64,000 nucleotides of DNA from Ischnura elegans (GCF_921293095.1 NC_060257.1:54348968-54412967), one strand, 5' to 3'. Positions 1-19,655 are shown, counted from the first letter of the stretch. The notes: generated by a model from the sequence alone, not told the origin. Program-made: numbers and translations.

Positions 1-1633
1 GTTCCAACAAAATAATCTCCCCCACGATTTGCGTGATAACTATAGGAAATACACAAATATAAAAAGCACTAAGCACAAAGATAAATCCGCATTAAAAAAT
101 CTCCCTCAAATTTCTCGCACTAGTACCTACTAATATTTTTTTTATACATTCCAAAGCGTTGATGCATTAACAACAAGATTACTTTCATAACCATAGAGAA
201 TTTATGAGACTGGGGTAGAAGTTCCCCCTTTCGTTGACCCTTTCCAGCCAGATGTAGCCATTTGGCAACATGAGTTTACAATGTATCTATACCTCACACA
301 GTGTATCAAATGACGTCCCCACCGGGTCTATTCCCTCTGTCTCCACTCTTGGATGTTAATATAGTTACAATAGTACTTTGTAGTCAAACTGATGTGTATC
401 CCGATCACTTCACTTCTTCAGTCTGCCGGAATTTCTCAGGTGGTGTAGTTGGCAGTTTTTAAGTTCATATAGATCTCACAAAACCGCAGTTACAACCACA
501 AAAAAATAGTTACCACGAGGTAGAAGTTTTTCTCTGTGGTTTTCATCCAGTTAAAAGAAATATTTGCAATAGCTTTCATCCAAGGTGAGTTTATATTGTT
601 GTTGCCACTTGGCAACATTGGTCCTTATGGGCAACATATCCTGGAGAGCGAAAGCGAATTTAGTTTCTCCTCATTCTGATTTCTGATTCTGACAGTATGT
701 TGTCATATGTCTACTTTGGGAACGTGGAGGCAAACACAACCACAATTGCCCAATGTTGCCAAAAAGGCAACATTTGTTTATTTTTATTAATAATAATGAT
801 AAATAGTGCAAATTAAAATAAAATCATTCTTTAAGTATGAGTTAACGAAAAATAAAAATTTTGATGGATTAAAAAAACTTGGGCTAGAAAGGATTAAACT
901 CGACTGACGACGAGGAAACTCGATGTGGAATTTCGTTATAATCACACAAAATCAGTTGGCCAATTTCGCACGCTTGAATACCGTTGATGGTAAGATGAAA
1001 TTATCGAAAATTTTACAGTTGAAGCAGTGCACGTTGACTGTGGAATTGACAACGTTTTTCTTTTTTTAAATTTCACTTCACATTCTAATAATTCGGAACG
1101 AATGAAAAATACATATGGTGCCATTTCACAGGAGTGTTAGCCTTGCATCAAGTTGTATTAATCTAGTCCTATCAGTACCATAGTGTGTTAGATGAGGTAA
1201 ATGTGTTTCTTATTATATGATATTTAAAAATATATAACAAGAAGCGTTATCCCATTTACAACTAGATACCATCAACTTCTAGAACTTTCAAATCACCAAT
1301 ATACCCCTACAAAAACTACTATAAACTATCTATTCATCAATTCGAATAAAATCTATTCTTAACAAAACATGGTTGGAACAGTGCCTTTAATGGGATAGAT
1401 ATTATACTTATTCTTTCTTATTTCAAAACGAATAAAAACATACAGCGTTACTTCTTACAGCCCTTCTATAACAAGTAACCATCAACTATAAATTTAAATC
1501 ACCACTACACGCCTAAATTATCACATTCACCTATCCCTTCAAAGCAATACGATTTGGTAGTAATATAAATCGGCCAAGAGAAATGACATTATTTATCCTT
1601 TTATAAATGAATACCTCGTCTTCCAACACTCAG
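1..1633 (+). other. Intron 3 of trypsin A (partial)
   Basis: The window begins a few bases after what would be the donor of the His exon. Positions 1-228 align with 13740-13970 in trypsin B, and about 897-1633 align with 13975-15042. No gene is seen. The only large difference from copy B here is the extra block at about 229-896. Confidence 0.8.
229..896. repeat. Insertion-like block in trypsin A intron, absent from B
   Basis: Trypsin B runs directly from the sequence matching 228 into that matching 897, so about 668 bases are extra in A (or lost from B). The block has several copies of a TTGGCAACAT/GTTGCC motif in both orientations. No clear terminal repeat or target duplication was found, so its class is unknown. 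Confidence 0.55.
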
Positions 1634-3905
<2,272 letters not shown>

Positions 3906-3965
3906 AAACGTCGACACATCAAATTCTGTGATCATTTAATCTCATCTGTGTACACTTGTTCGCTA

Positions 3966-3971
3966 AATAAA
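3966..3971 (+). terminator. Poly(A) signal of trypsin A
   Basis: AATAAA lies 61 bases after the TAG stop. The same signal in the same context follows trypsin B. Confidence 0.75.
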
Positions 3972-5935
3972 TATTATCATTATTATTTCCTTTTAATATC
4001 TGGTTTTATTGCAAATATACCCTCCCTTACTAGTACCCTCAATTCGTCTTCGTCTTCCAGGCTTCCAGAGAAAAGTTTCAAATTGAACAACAAAATTTCC
4101 AACGTAAATTTTTAAGCTAATTGGCATATTAACTAGCTGCTTACGGACGGCGAGAACTCTAGTCATTTTCCTCCAAAGAATTCGAACGAATGACAAAGAT
4201 TCTCATAATTTAGGCGCGTCAACTTCAACAACATTAAAACATACAATTGCTATTTGGGAGCACATTTTCAGTTCTGTTCACAACTCATTAAGAATGGACT
4301 TATCGTAGTATTTCGTTGGTTAATATTATATTTTAAAGATAAGCTTTTTAACAATGTTTCAACGAAATGAATTTCAATAAATTTGGAACATATTTTAAAC
4401 GTCCAAACCTCCTACCAGGTACGCCGTTCCTCTACATTTAAATACCCGTACGTAATGTGCGAAAACAATTAGGCACAAATTTTCGTTCCTACGCCAGTAT
4501 TACATAATTGAATGTATCGTATTGGAGATGTAGATAGGTTTTGAGGTAGTAAATAAACAAATTACACATCGACATTATACCCCAAAAGGTGCCTCAATTG
4601 GCGTGGTGCCGGGACAGTATCTGACGACCCGAATTAGGGTACGTATATCAATAGTCTCGGGTTTTACTTCAGAATAAGGGCCTAATTATTTTCCATTAAA
4701 GATAGTACATCAGAGAGACCATCTTAGGTTCGACCGAGTCAATCATTGATAATTTTCGAATAGGATGACTGGACCCTATTTTCCCTAGGCCCTAAATAAG
4801 GCCATAAACAAGGCCTTATTTTCCATTTACTGACAATGAATTCAAATAATTACCGACGGGAAAAAAAACGTAAGATTTCAGGCACCTCCCGACTTACCCT
4901 CTCACAATTACGAAATTTAGCATACACATATTTCTCTTCGTTGTTAAACTTCCCTTTCCTTCGGTGAATATCAATATTCCGTTCGAAACTTTATAAACTA
5001 CCAGCCTACCTGTAATTTCACTGATATAGGTCAGAACGAAATGCATGTTTAATTTGGTTCCAAAACAACATAAATGTGTACCAAGATTAAACAAACTAAA
5101 TTGAAACTAACACACAAAAATTCACATATTGCAATTCTCCTGACTATTTCTTTTCACTTCGTCCATCGCTGTTTACTCGGCTTCTAAGGAAGCAAAGTCC
5201 TTTCATCAGTAAAATCTATTGCTTTCAGAGTTCAATGATGATCAATGAGAAATATTCTGAGTGATAAATATTAAAAGCGAATATTTATCATAGGAAATCA
5301 TAATAAAACGTAGAGATAACTGAATCAAGTCTCGTAATAGTTTTCGCCATATTGGTAGAGTTCTAAAAGAATACAGGTAATGTATATTAAAGGTGTATCA
5401 TGATAGAAAATAACTACGAATTACGATCCCGAAATATTATAACATATGTATTGGTGTGTTTCATGTACATAAATAAACTGTAGAAGGGATAAGAGGCAAT
5501 GACTTCAGTCCTATTCGTTACTGCCTTTATTCAACTTAATATTTACCACTAAATAAGTATAAAAAAGATCGTTTGAGACGACTTTTCGGTTATAATTAAA
5601 TTAAACATCGCCGTAGAAGGCGTCTACGCCGATTTCTCGTACACCTGTCCTTCGACGATGCCCCATGATGCTGCCGATATTTGTCCCTTCATCTTTTTAA
5701 GAGTTTTTAAAATCCCTATAGTCTAACCACTCATGCCATCACTTCCTCATCACTTACTTGGTCTCTTACCTTCCATCAACTTATTATCTGAATCAATAGC
5801 TATTTCGGGTCTTAGAGAAATACTCCATTTAATCCATACTAATACCGAATTCATAATAGTATTCGGCACGACTATTTACCGGAGTGGGATCCTCACCAGT
5901 TATGCATTTACTCCTTCGCTTGTATCTGATATCAC
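3972..5935. other. Intergenic, no gene seen
   Basis: AT-rich sequence. About 3990-4200 is shared with the region after trypsin B (16998-17205), so the duplication extends past the 3' UTR. Beyond that no coding exon, RNA gene or element border was recognised. Confidence 0.5.
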
Positions 5936-6143
5936 ATTATAACTAGTGATGGGTCGGTTCGATTCCCCAATTCTTCGATTTCTCGATTCTCGACCAAGAC
6001 CCGGAATCGAAAATGAGTACTTGCAAAGGTGAAAAATCGATTCCGATTCCAGTAGTACTTGAAAGCGCAAATTTATACACGACCGCGTTTCCAACAGTGA
6101 TTTTTAATTTTCGCGCCACGTAATCGTAATAACAAAACACATA

Positions 6144-8024
6144 TCTTGTGCAAGTACTCGAAAATTTGAGTCGAGTAGTTGATACTCGACTCGAGCGTTT
6201 CGAGTAGCATTACGAATGTCGAGTAGTTAAGGTTACAAAGCTTTCGAGGCTATTAGGTCCAGCAATCTGTCGACAGAAAATGCTATCATGAAACTCATGT
6301 ATTAATACAGTTTTTAAAGCCAATAAGTCATTCTAATACCTTGGCCTGGTGGTTTCAGTTTGCCGAATACACTATAGTTGTCGACGTGGGCACCGAATAC
6401 CTTTACGCCAGCCGCGGCGGCCGATCGTCTTCCGACCCGGCGCACACTGGTCCTAAATCGGAAAAGCTGGAATAAAGTCCAAAATGACCTTTTTGGGGAT
6501 AGAGACTTGAAAATTAGCGTAAATACTCATAAATCATTACCAGATATAGATTTATATGCCATTTCACATAAATACGACCCTTTAGTGACATACAGTGGCC
6601 CAAACATGACCAATTTTTCAATGCCACGCGAGATATCATTTTTCCTCAAAACATCTTTGAATTTATCCAGGTGGTGTTGCGTTGGTTTAAGTTTTATGGA
6701 ATTAAAAACACAATATTCCTTTGACCTGGTGCTTTGCCTATACTTTAGATGACTTTTGAAGATTTTGGCTCTCATCTTCCTGGTTTTACAACGCAAAATG
6801 GCCGACCCATTTTTCACGTGAAATTTGACATAAAGTAGACATTATCTTTCGTTTACGAACAATATAACTCGGAAAATTTGAACCACAATATGAAGTAGGG
6901 ATTTCTAAAGAGTACTAAGTAGAAATCTTGGAAAAAAAATTTGCGACAAAGGAAATAAGAGCGATTTTTCAATCGTGCGTCAAGGCTGAGCTACACGCCG
7001 CGGAACTCTTGAGGCTCGGAAACTGAGGCCGATTTTTTAAGTTTTTTAAAACTTAAGTCTTTAAAATCGTCATTTAATGCATGGATAATCGTCTTCATTG
7101 ACTTAAAATACTAAACTGAGGATGTTAAAAAGGATTATGCATAGATCGACTTGACCGTTTAGCGCATTACTCGAGTGAAAATACTAAGGATTGGATATTT
7201 TTCGGAACCATCCCGCGCATAAGAAATATGGCTCGGGTATTGAAGTAAAGTGAAGAGACAAAGTCGGCGTAACCTGCTGCGTTCAGGTTCTTTCTTGAAC
7301 TTAAAAAAAACAAGAGTTTTTAAAGTCGATTAAATGACGTGAGAAGTATAGATTTTTTTGGCTTAACAAAACTAAAGCTTAGTTCTATAGTTCGTTTGCT
7401 TCGTCCACTTGAATTCCATGAAGATTCAAGATCCAAAAAAAACGTTGATATAATTTTTTATAAAAATTCCAATGTTTCCAAAATCTTTCATTTTTGGAAG
7501 GAAAGTACTTTCCCAGTCACACAAGCGTGTAGCAAAAGGCAATTTTATGCAGGCAGTAATACTGTAACATGGAGTCGTCAAAACCTGCTGGCTGAGCATG
7601 TGGAATAATTGGTTTTTCTGCTTGAGAATTTGAAAGGGCCAAATATTACATGATTCATATACGTAGTATGTAATCTTTATTATAGCTGTGAAAATGACTG
7701 TACTCAGGGCTCTCCCTTGTAGTTAGCATACATATATATGGTCGACATATTACTTGGGGTCAATTAATTTCAATCGTGCCAATGGAACTAATGAAGACAC
7801 ATTAATTTTCATTCATCTCTTACTTCTGAAAATAACCATCAACGATCCTCATTATATTTTCCTTCTTACATTAGGCTAGACATTCATCAGAGAAAATTGG
7901 AGGAGAATATATTGTAGTATGCATTGCTGTATTGCCTGGTTCAGAAATTATCATACTCGACTCAATACTCACGAGTAATTTTCAACTCGACTCGAGATCA
8001 AAAAGTGCTACTTGCACATCGCTA
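6144..8024. repeat. Possible nested TIR element inside the hAT
   Basis: The ends share TGTGCAAGTA in inverted orientation (6149 onward and about 8005-8020), each followed inward by CTCGACTCGAG-like motifs. Compared with the other hAT copy, the host sequence diverges right after AACAAAACACAT at about 6142. No matching 8-base target duplication was found, so exact borders and class are uncertain. Confidence 0.45.
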
Positions 8025-8399
8025 TTATATTCCGAAGGAGCAAATGCAGACAAGGGAGCCTGTGACAGGTATATGGTCAAGATCCAGTGATGCATTTGGA
8101 AAAGTACCCAAAGTCACCATAGCAAACACTGTTGAAGCTGAAGTGGAAGCTTAGTTATCAGAGATGAATGCACCACCAAATTCCTTCCCTGGAAAATACT
8201 GGGAGACTTGTATCTCCTATCCAAGGCTGAAAGTACTAGCGAAAGGTTTCTTGCCATACCGTCATCCACTGTTTTCAGTGAAAGACTTAAGTTCGGCATG
8301 AAAAATATGCGATGTAAAACGAAACAGGCTTTATCCTGACAGAGTGAAGATGCTTTGCTTTCTGAGCAAAAATGTAAAGTCTGTAAAAGGAGACTAAAT
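7924..8399 (+). pseudogene. hAT transposase C-terminal remnant
   Basis: One reading frame carries the hAT dimerisation-domain pattern: YPRLKVLAKGFL, then a degenerate Ser/Phe-Ser stretch, then KRNRLYPDRVKMLCFL. This matches the family form YPRLAxLAxxFL ... KRNRLxPxxVxxLxFL. In-frame stops at 8152 and 8300 break it, so no functional enzyme is expected. It lies inside the 5944-8787 element in the same orientation. Confidence 0.75.
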
Positions 8400-8916
8400 T
8401 TGTGAGAAATTATTGATAATGATAAGATATTTTCAAAGAAAAATAGATTCTAAAGGAGATACTTTTATTTTAAATTTAAACATGAGTGCTAATATTCTAA
8501 AGTAATACCTATGAGGTAACACCACTTTTCAGGCATGTTCTGTTTCGAAATTTAGATATTATATTTTAATTACATAGTGATGATATGAAAGATGCCTTTG
8601 TCAAATGATTCTTTCACGGAGTAATATTTTTTGAAGTGGTGGTCTTATTGCCTGGAATTAAGTGATATTTTTCTTGGAGCCTATGGTGTCAGAATCGATG
8701 AAATCGGTATCGGTAGAATCGGAATCGAAATGTCAAAATCGGAATCGGGATCGGAATCGATAAAATTTTGGATTCGACCCATCACTAATTATAACTTATT
8801 AGAACTTGGAACCCTGCCTCGGTATTACAGTCAGATAAGTTTTAATTCTCTTAATTGACATTTTATTCCTTCCCTTATAATTAATTGTGCATCGGACAGC
8901 ATTATTATTAATAGTG

Positions 8917-9166
8917 AAGGCCTGTTTACACGGTACATTAACACGCACGTGTTAATGTCCCGTGTAAACGCGAGAACGCGAGAACGCGAGAATGAACGCC
9001 AAAATGCACCCTGTAACCACCAAACTAGTACGAATGCATGCACAGAAGATAGAACCTTTTCTAATTAGGTTCATGCATTCGTACAATTTCCGTTCCGGTC
9101 CACAAAAATCATTCATACAAATATACATTATTACGTATGCGTTAATGTATCGTGCAAACAGGCCTT
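8917..9166. mobile_element. Foldback MITE, 250 bp
   Basis: Terminal inverted repeats AAGGCCTGTTTACACGGTAC / inverted GTATCGTGCAAACAGGCCTT span about 28 bases. A second inner inverted pair (GTACGAATGCATG / CATGCATTCGTAC) can form a large hairpin. It has no coding capacity, and the target duplication is unclear. Confidence 0.75.
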
Positions 9167-9174
9167 AAAGAGTC

Positions 9175-9650
9175 GTGATCATTTCACGGTGCTTTTTCGG
9201 CACGTGAAAGATAATATCAATAACCTGGAAACGCAGAATTGCACTCAAGCTGGAGATTTAAAAAGATGCTCATGCTAATTCTATAAAACGTAACAATTAT
9301 CTTATCATTGCGGGGTTCCCAAGTTCTAATCTCTCCAATGTCTAGCTGAAAGAGGTAACTCAAGGGAATACCATTCGGTAATCAAGATCAGTACGTACAC
9401 AAACAATGTTTAATATTAAAAGTGTGTTTATTCGAAAATAAATCGCTACGACCTACATAAATCAGTGGCTAAGGTCGGAAAGTCAATGATTTCATCCGGA
9501 GAATTTTAAATTACGCGACGAAATTTATCGATTACGTGTAACCCTTGAGGCACATGGAAGATTTTTGGCAAGAGGTGATTTTAAAAAATATTGGACGCTT
9601 TGATATGGCGTTAAAAAGGTTCACATTTCTATTTTTACATTAAGAAGCGT
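9175..9650. repeat. Dispersed repeat, copy 1
   Basis: About 470 bases align, with gaps, to 23485-23960; shared stretches include GGGGTTC(C/T)CAAGTTCTAATC and GACGAAATTTATC. Shorter related stretches lie at 21620-21880. No ORF is seen. The class is unknown. Confidence 0.55.
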
Positions 9651-11600
9651 TATATTGACATAAATACCTGTAATTCCAAAAATGGAAAGTCTGAATGTGA
9701 GAGCTATGTTTACTGATCTCAAGTCGTGATTTAATAATTTGTTGCATTTTTTTAGTAGTTTTTATCCTTCATTTTCAAATCAACCACATTTTCAGTACAT
9801 GATTTGAATTCTCTGCTAGCCATATGTCAAAGAGAGACCATATTTTCTAATATAAAACACATGTATTTAACATTATAAAACGTCGAAGAAGTCACCAGAT
9901 ACTGAGGCCTAAGGCTAGTGGGGATGATAGATTTTGATAGTTGAGGAAAAGACTATAGTCGAAATAAGACAGAGAGATCCATCAATTATTCACATAATAC
10001 ACACGAAATTTGATATCACCATTAATTTTACTTAACTCAATCACGATGGTCCGTTGGCATTCGGAATCAAACCACGGCATTGTCTGTTTAGTGAAGATTG
10101 AGTAAAATTTCAGAGTTAACGATCAAATCTTTATGAAAACAAATTCGCGACGAAAAATAAACGTCATGACTTCCCCGCAATACTTCACACGAGTACTAGT
10201 CTTATTCTTAGTCCCAAATGGGGTACATTCGAAGAGTAATTATACACCTAACCATCGAATTAGCTTCAGAGCAGCTATGAGCTGAGAGCCAGAATGAACG
10301 CAAGTGTATAATATAGGTATGTGTATATTTTGAAGGCCTTTTTTATGAAAGCTATTATTTAGAAGGAAAAGATTATTTGGAAAAACGTTCGACTAACTGT
10401 GTCGAGCTAAAACTATGTAGAGAAATAAAACCATTTCTTGCCGAATAAAATATATTATATTCAAAAATTCACGTACTTATCAACCACCCTCGTAAAGCCT
10501 AAACAATAGATATATTCAAATTATATAATGGTTCCCCTTCTTGAACGTAAGTTAGTTTAAGTAAGTTGACCCCTCAAGATAGCTGCGTAAGGCAGAGACC
10601 AAAATTGAAAACGCACCTTCATGATCGTTATGATAAATGGAATAAAATTGTTCATTTGATTTGCATCCAATGCATATTATTTCATAGCCCGATTAACATA
10701 TGTAAGTCACATCCATATATTATGCCTTCAGTATTGCGTTGAGAGTTTAAATTTAATTGATATTTAATTTTGCCTATTACAAGAAACAACATTTTTTTTA
10801 AATGTCTATGGCCTTAGTCAGCCAATCAATCCCAATACATGATCATGTATTATGTCATTCTATTGGTTGCACGCAAGTTCCAATATTGGATCTATTTAAC
10901 CTTAAATTCTTTGTATCATTTGCACATTTATTAGTTTTCAAGACATTAGTAACGTTTTTTACTCAATTTTTGAGTTTTTGTAACTAAGCTACTCAAAATC
11001 TTCCAGAAATGATGAAATCACGTAAATTCGCATTCGATAATACCACCTAATTATCATATATCGAGGGAAATATAACCCTAAGAAATTTCTGGATTCACAA
11101 CATTTACCAAGGCATTTTTTATTCGTAACATAATGATTTATTTACATATCGTAGGCGAAAATTCATTTGATTGAATTGTTTTCTAATGGTTACCTAGCCC
11201 ACAAACATTTACAGAAGATCTGTAAGGTATAAACAGACCAAGTGGGGCAACGAACTCGAGAAATCTCATTGAAAGCGACAGCTGATTGAATAAATTAACG
11301 AGACATAGTATCAAGTCCACAAACATAGATGCTGAAGATAAGAAAATCCTTCCATTTGAAAGAATAAAGCGATGGGGAAGGCCATGATTATGGAAATCCT
11401 TATCTATTTCACGGGCACTCAAGGTGATATCGCAATGAATTTTCAAAATTTCTAGATTAAATAAAAACAAGCAACGGGAAACCCATAAACACCGAGGTTT
11501 CAGAATGCAAAAATGATATCGCGGATTAAAAATAACTTGCAATATTTATCACTATAACTTAAGGACATGGAAGAAAAAAAAATTACGCAAATCATCAGGC
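9651..11600. other. Intergenic upstream of trypsin B
   Basis: About 2 kb of AT-rich DNA with no recognised coding exon. The only recognisable relic is a short mariner-type end near 10463. Confidence 0.5.
10463..10494 (-). mobile_element. Solo mariner-type terminal repeat remnant
   Basis: The sequence resembles the intact mariner end at 19622-19655 (CAAAAAGTCACGGACTTATC followed by AAACAACCCTCG), with about five mismatches. No transposase is adjacent, so this is a stray end. Confidence 0.45.
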
Positions 11601-11612
11601 TTATGATTCCTT

Positions 11613-11646
11613 TATATAGCTCGATAGGTTTCATAGATTTTCACAG
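11613..11646 (+). promoter_or_regulatory. Core promoter of trypsin B
   Basis: TATATA at 11613-11618 and an arthropod-type initiator TCACAG at 11641-11646 are spaced about 30 bases apart; the start codon follows at 11677. Trypsins C and D have the same arrangement. Confidence 0.65.
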
Positions 11647-11676
11647 ATCTCTCGAGGGACTCTGACGATAGACAAC

Positions 11677-16913
<5,237 letters not shown>

Positions 16914-16973
16914 AAACGTCGTCACGTCAAATTCTGTGATCATTTAATCTCATCTGTTTACTGTTGTTCGCTA

Positions 16974-16979
16974 AATAAA
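16974..16979 (+). terminator. Poly(A) signal of trypsin B
   Basis: AATAAA lies 61 bases after the stop, in the same context as in copy A. Confidence 0.75.
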
Positions 16980-17205
16980 CATTATCATCATTATTTCCTT
17001 TTAATATCTAGTTTTACTGCAAATATACCCTTCCCTACTAATACCCTCAATTCGTCTTCCAGGCTTCCAGAAAAAAATTTCAAATAAAACAACGAAATTT
17101 CTAACGTTTATTTTTACGCTAATTAGCATATTAACTAGCTGCTTATGGATGGAGAGAACTCTAGTCATTTTCCTCCCGAGAATTCGAACGAATGACAAAG
17201 ATTCT

Positions 17206-17375
17206 CTTCATTTAATCTCATCTGTTTACCCTTGTTCGCTAAATAAATATTTTATTTCCTTTTAACATACAGTTTTATTTCAAAAATGCTCTTTCTCAAT
17301 CGTACTCTCAAATCGTCCTCGTCTTCCTGGCTTTTAAAGGAAAATTAAAAATTACACAACTAAATCTATAAGGCT
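17206..17375 (+). repeat. Second copy of the trypsin 3' UTR block
   Basis: The sequence from TTTAATCTCATCTGTTTACC through CTAAATAAAT and the TCGTCTTC-CTGGCTT stretch repeats 16943-17120. It is a tandem duplication of the 3' UTR and poly(A) region downstream of trypsin B, including a second AATAAA. It was not seen behind trypsin A. Confidence 0.65.
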
Positions 17376-17518
17376 TATTTTTAACTTCATTTGCGCATTA
17401 ACACGTTACCCTCCGGGAGGCGAGATTTCGCATCATTGTTCTCCCGAGCGTAAAGATATTATGCTGGTTTATGAACGAATATTACAGCGCCTCATTGTTT
17501 TAATACTTTCCGTACCAT

Positions 17519-18164
17519 GATATAGATTCCGGTTAATTGGGAAATATCGGGACTTGTGCACTTTGCCCCAATTAAGCGGCTGTCCCAATTAGGCGAACTA
17601 TCCTGTATATGGGCATAAACAAACGTTGAAATGATAGGAAGATGACTAAAGAATGTTTATAATGCAACATAGGTTTATCAAACTATTAATTTGATAGTTT
17701 AATGTATTAATAAATAAATTTAATTATTTAATAGCGAGTTTAGTTAATTTATTATGATTTTTAATAATTATAACAATTTATATAAAAATATTTTTCACAG
17801 CGTCGGGCGACGCCAAATGAATGTCTTTTACTAAGTCCTATTAAAGAAAAGTCCTATCCTCTTGTGGATAGTATAACAACAAGAACTTTCAAAATAGGGT
17901 AAGAATAGGAACATTTGTGAAAAATAAGAGTAAATCAAAGGAGGTAAATATAAAAAATAAGTATTCTGAAAACAAAAAATTTTAATTTCGTCGCGAGTAT
18001 AGAGTCTATGTCGCCGACTCATGGCCCAATAAAGCGGCATGCTGTCCCAATTAAGTGGAGAATACTCTGGGATATTTCTCTATTGGGATCTGTTCTCCAA
18101 GATCTGCCCCAATTAAGCGGCTGCCCCAACTAACCGGTGGACCCATTAAACGGAATCTACTGTA
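17519..18164. mobile_element. pogo/Tigger-like MITE, about 645 bp
   Basis: The ends are inverted TATAGATTCCGGTTAATTGG and inverted TACAGTAGATTCCGTTTAAT, each followed by repeated CCCAATTAAGCGGCTG motifs, the pattern of pogo/Tigger-type ends with a TA target site. The interior is AT-rich and without transposase. Confidence 0.7.
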
Positions 18165-18335
18165 TTTAAATGAAGGGGATGAATAACACTGTTCTGCAAA
18201 AAAAAGTTCAAAAAATGTTCGGCTACAATTTAGGGGGTTTCTGGATAATTTTGGGTTGCTGAATCCGAAAATGACCTCCATTTTTACGAGCAACCCCTAC
18301 ATTGGGGAACTGCAACTGTGCGGAAATATTATGAA

Positions 18336-18596
18336 CATTATTATGGGTGTAAAATTTGTGACCAAGACAATTCGTGGGCCCCTAAATTCTGTTGCAGTGG
18401 TTGTCTTAGATGTCTTTGTGAATGGTTAAACGGGGAAATTGTTCCCTACATTTCGTAGTGCCAATGGTTTGGCGTGAACCCGCTTGCCATTTAACGGATT
18501 GCTATTTTTGCCAAACGGACACTATGGGGCTTTCAACAAAAAAAAGCTCAAATATAACCTCTTGGGTCGGCCCAAATATCTTACCGCCTATCCATT
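18336..18596 (+). pseudogene. Fragment of a Cys-rich uncharacterised protein family
   Basis: One frame reads a Cys-rich stretch (CKICDQDNSWAPKFCC, then CLRCLCEWLNG). A shifted frame continues VPMVWREPACHLTDCYFC and then NIT...PNILPPIH. From memory this pattern (C-x2-CDQD-SWAP, MVWREP-DCYFC, YPN-PS-PVPH) belongs to a family of uncharacterised arthropod and cnidarian proteins that often occur in repeated copies; a search must confirm this. Here it is a short piece with a frame change and an in-frame stop, so a pseudogene. The mariner copy abuts its right end. Confidence 0.5.
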
Positions 18597-19655
18597 TCTT
18601 CATATTTAGAGACAAAGTAGTCGCAGGGGCCTAAATCTGGAGAATATGCTGGGTGAGTAAGCAGTTCGCGGCCTAATTTATGGATTTTTGCCATGGTGAC
18701 CATACACGTGTGCACCCGTGCATTGTCTAGACGGCACAGTTCTTTTTTCTCCTTCAAATGCGGTCGTTTTTCCTTCAAATCAATATCGGATCCGTCCAAA
18801 AGCTCTTCATAATATTTACAGGTGATCTTTTTACCCTTTTGTAAAATATATATGCGAATGGCACCACGTGCATCCCAAAAGCTGTGGCCATGACCATGTT
18901 TGCCGACAGATACACCTTAGCCTCTTAGGTGTACGTTCATCCTCAGAAACCGATGGTCTTGCTTGTTCTTTGGTGTCTGTAGTATAGCGATGGCTTACTT
19001 TTCGCCCACGGTTACGAAAGGGCGAAAAAACTCGAACCGAATCCATCTGAACATCGCCAAGCACTACTTAGAAGTTCATACTGTTATGTTATGCTCCATG
19101 TAGACAATGGCGGCACCCATCGCGCGGATAGCTTTTTCATGTCCAAATATTCATGTAAAATGTGATATAAGCGCTCATTTGAGATGCATATAGCATCAGT
19201 CATCACACGAATATTCTTTTTTTAAACGTCCAATATCATTCCATGGGTTTTTTATCGATGATTTCTAGCGTCAAAACCTCTTTCGGGCGTCCTGAACGTT
19301 CGACGTTACTTCTACTGGTACGACCACAACGGAATTCAATAAACCACTTCTTTAACATTGGAATTGATTGCGCAGAGTTTCCATAGTGTTTATCAAGCCT
19401 TTCTTTGGTTTCAGCGTCAATTTTTATGCCCCATAAATAATGTTTAGTCAGTGCACGAAATTCAGTTTTTTCCATTACCGTTAAAATTCACAGGGTTGTC
19501 TGCTTTGAATGGCTGTCCAACGCAAATTTAAAGACTTAGCTAGCTCAAAATTTTACAGCTGTTTACTGATAGATAGTAACGAAAGGGAGTATTGTTGTAT
19601 TTATGGTCCCTACGTGAGAAATGCAAAAAGTCACGGACTTATCAAACAACCCTCG
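18590..19655 (-). mobile_element. mariner DNA transposon, truncated and broken
   Basis: On the minus strand the transposase starts at 19475 (MEKTEFRALTKHYLWG, then CGRTSRSNVERSGRPKEV), continues near 19010 (HRYTTDTKEQ) and ends near 18581 with LDNARVH and HPAYSPDLGPCDYF, the last Asp region of the DD34D core. Frame breaks lie between these pieces, and the C-terminus and right-hand terminal repeat are missing. The intact end is CGAGGGTTGTTTGATAAGTC on the minus strand, ending at 19655 beside a TA. Confidence 0.85.

Larger units (their letters stand above)
5944..8787 (+). mobile_element. hAT DNA transposon, degenerate, 2844 bp
   Basis: The ends are inverted TAGTGATGGGTCG / CGACCCATCACTA, flanked by perfect 8-base direct repeats ATTATAAC at 5936-5943 and 8788-8795, the classic hAT target duplication. 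Subterminal sequence is rich in GGAATCG motifs in opposite orientations at the two ends. A degraded transposase C-terminus lies at 7924-8399. A second family copy is at 24664-25616. It is non-autonomous now, and its middle appears to hold another inserted element. Confidence 0.9.

Noticed and set aside
6378-6752. 124-codon plus-strand ORF in the hAT
   Set aside because: No match to transposase motifs; it lies in the presumed nested, noncoding stretch.
11183-11542. 119-codon minus-strand ORF upstream of trypsin B
   Set aside because: No recognisable domain; composition is like noncoding AT-rich DNA.
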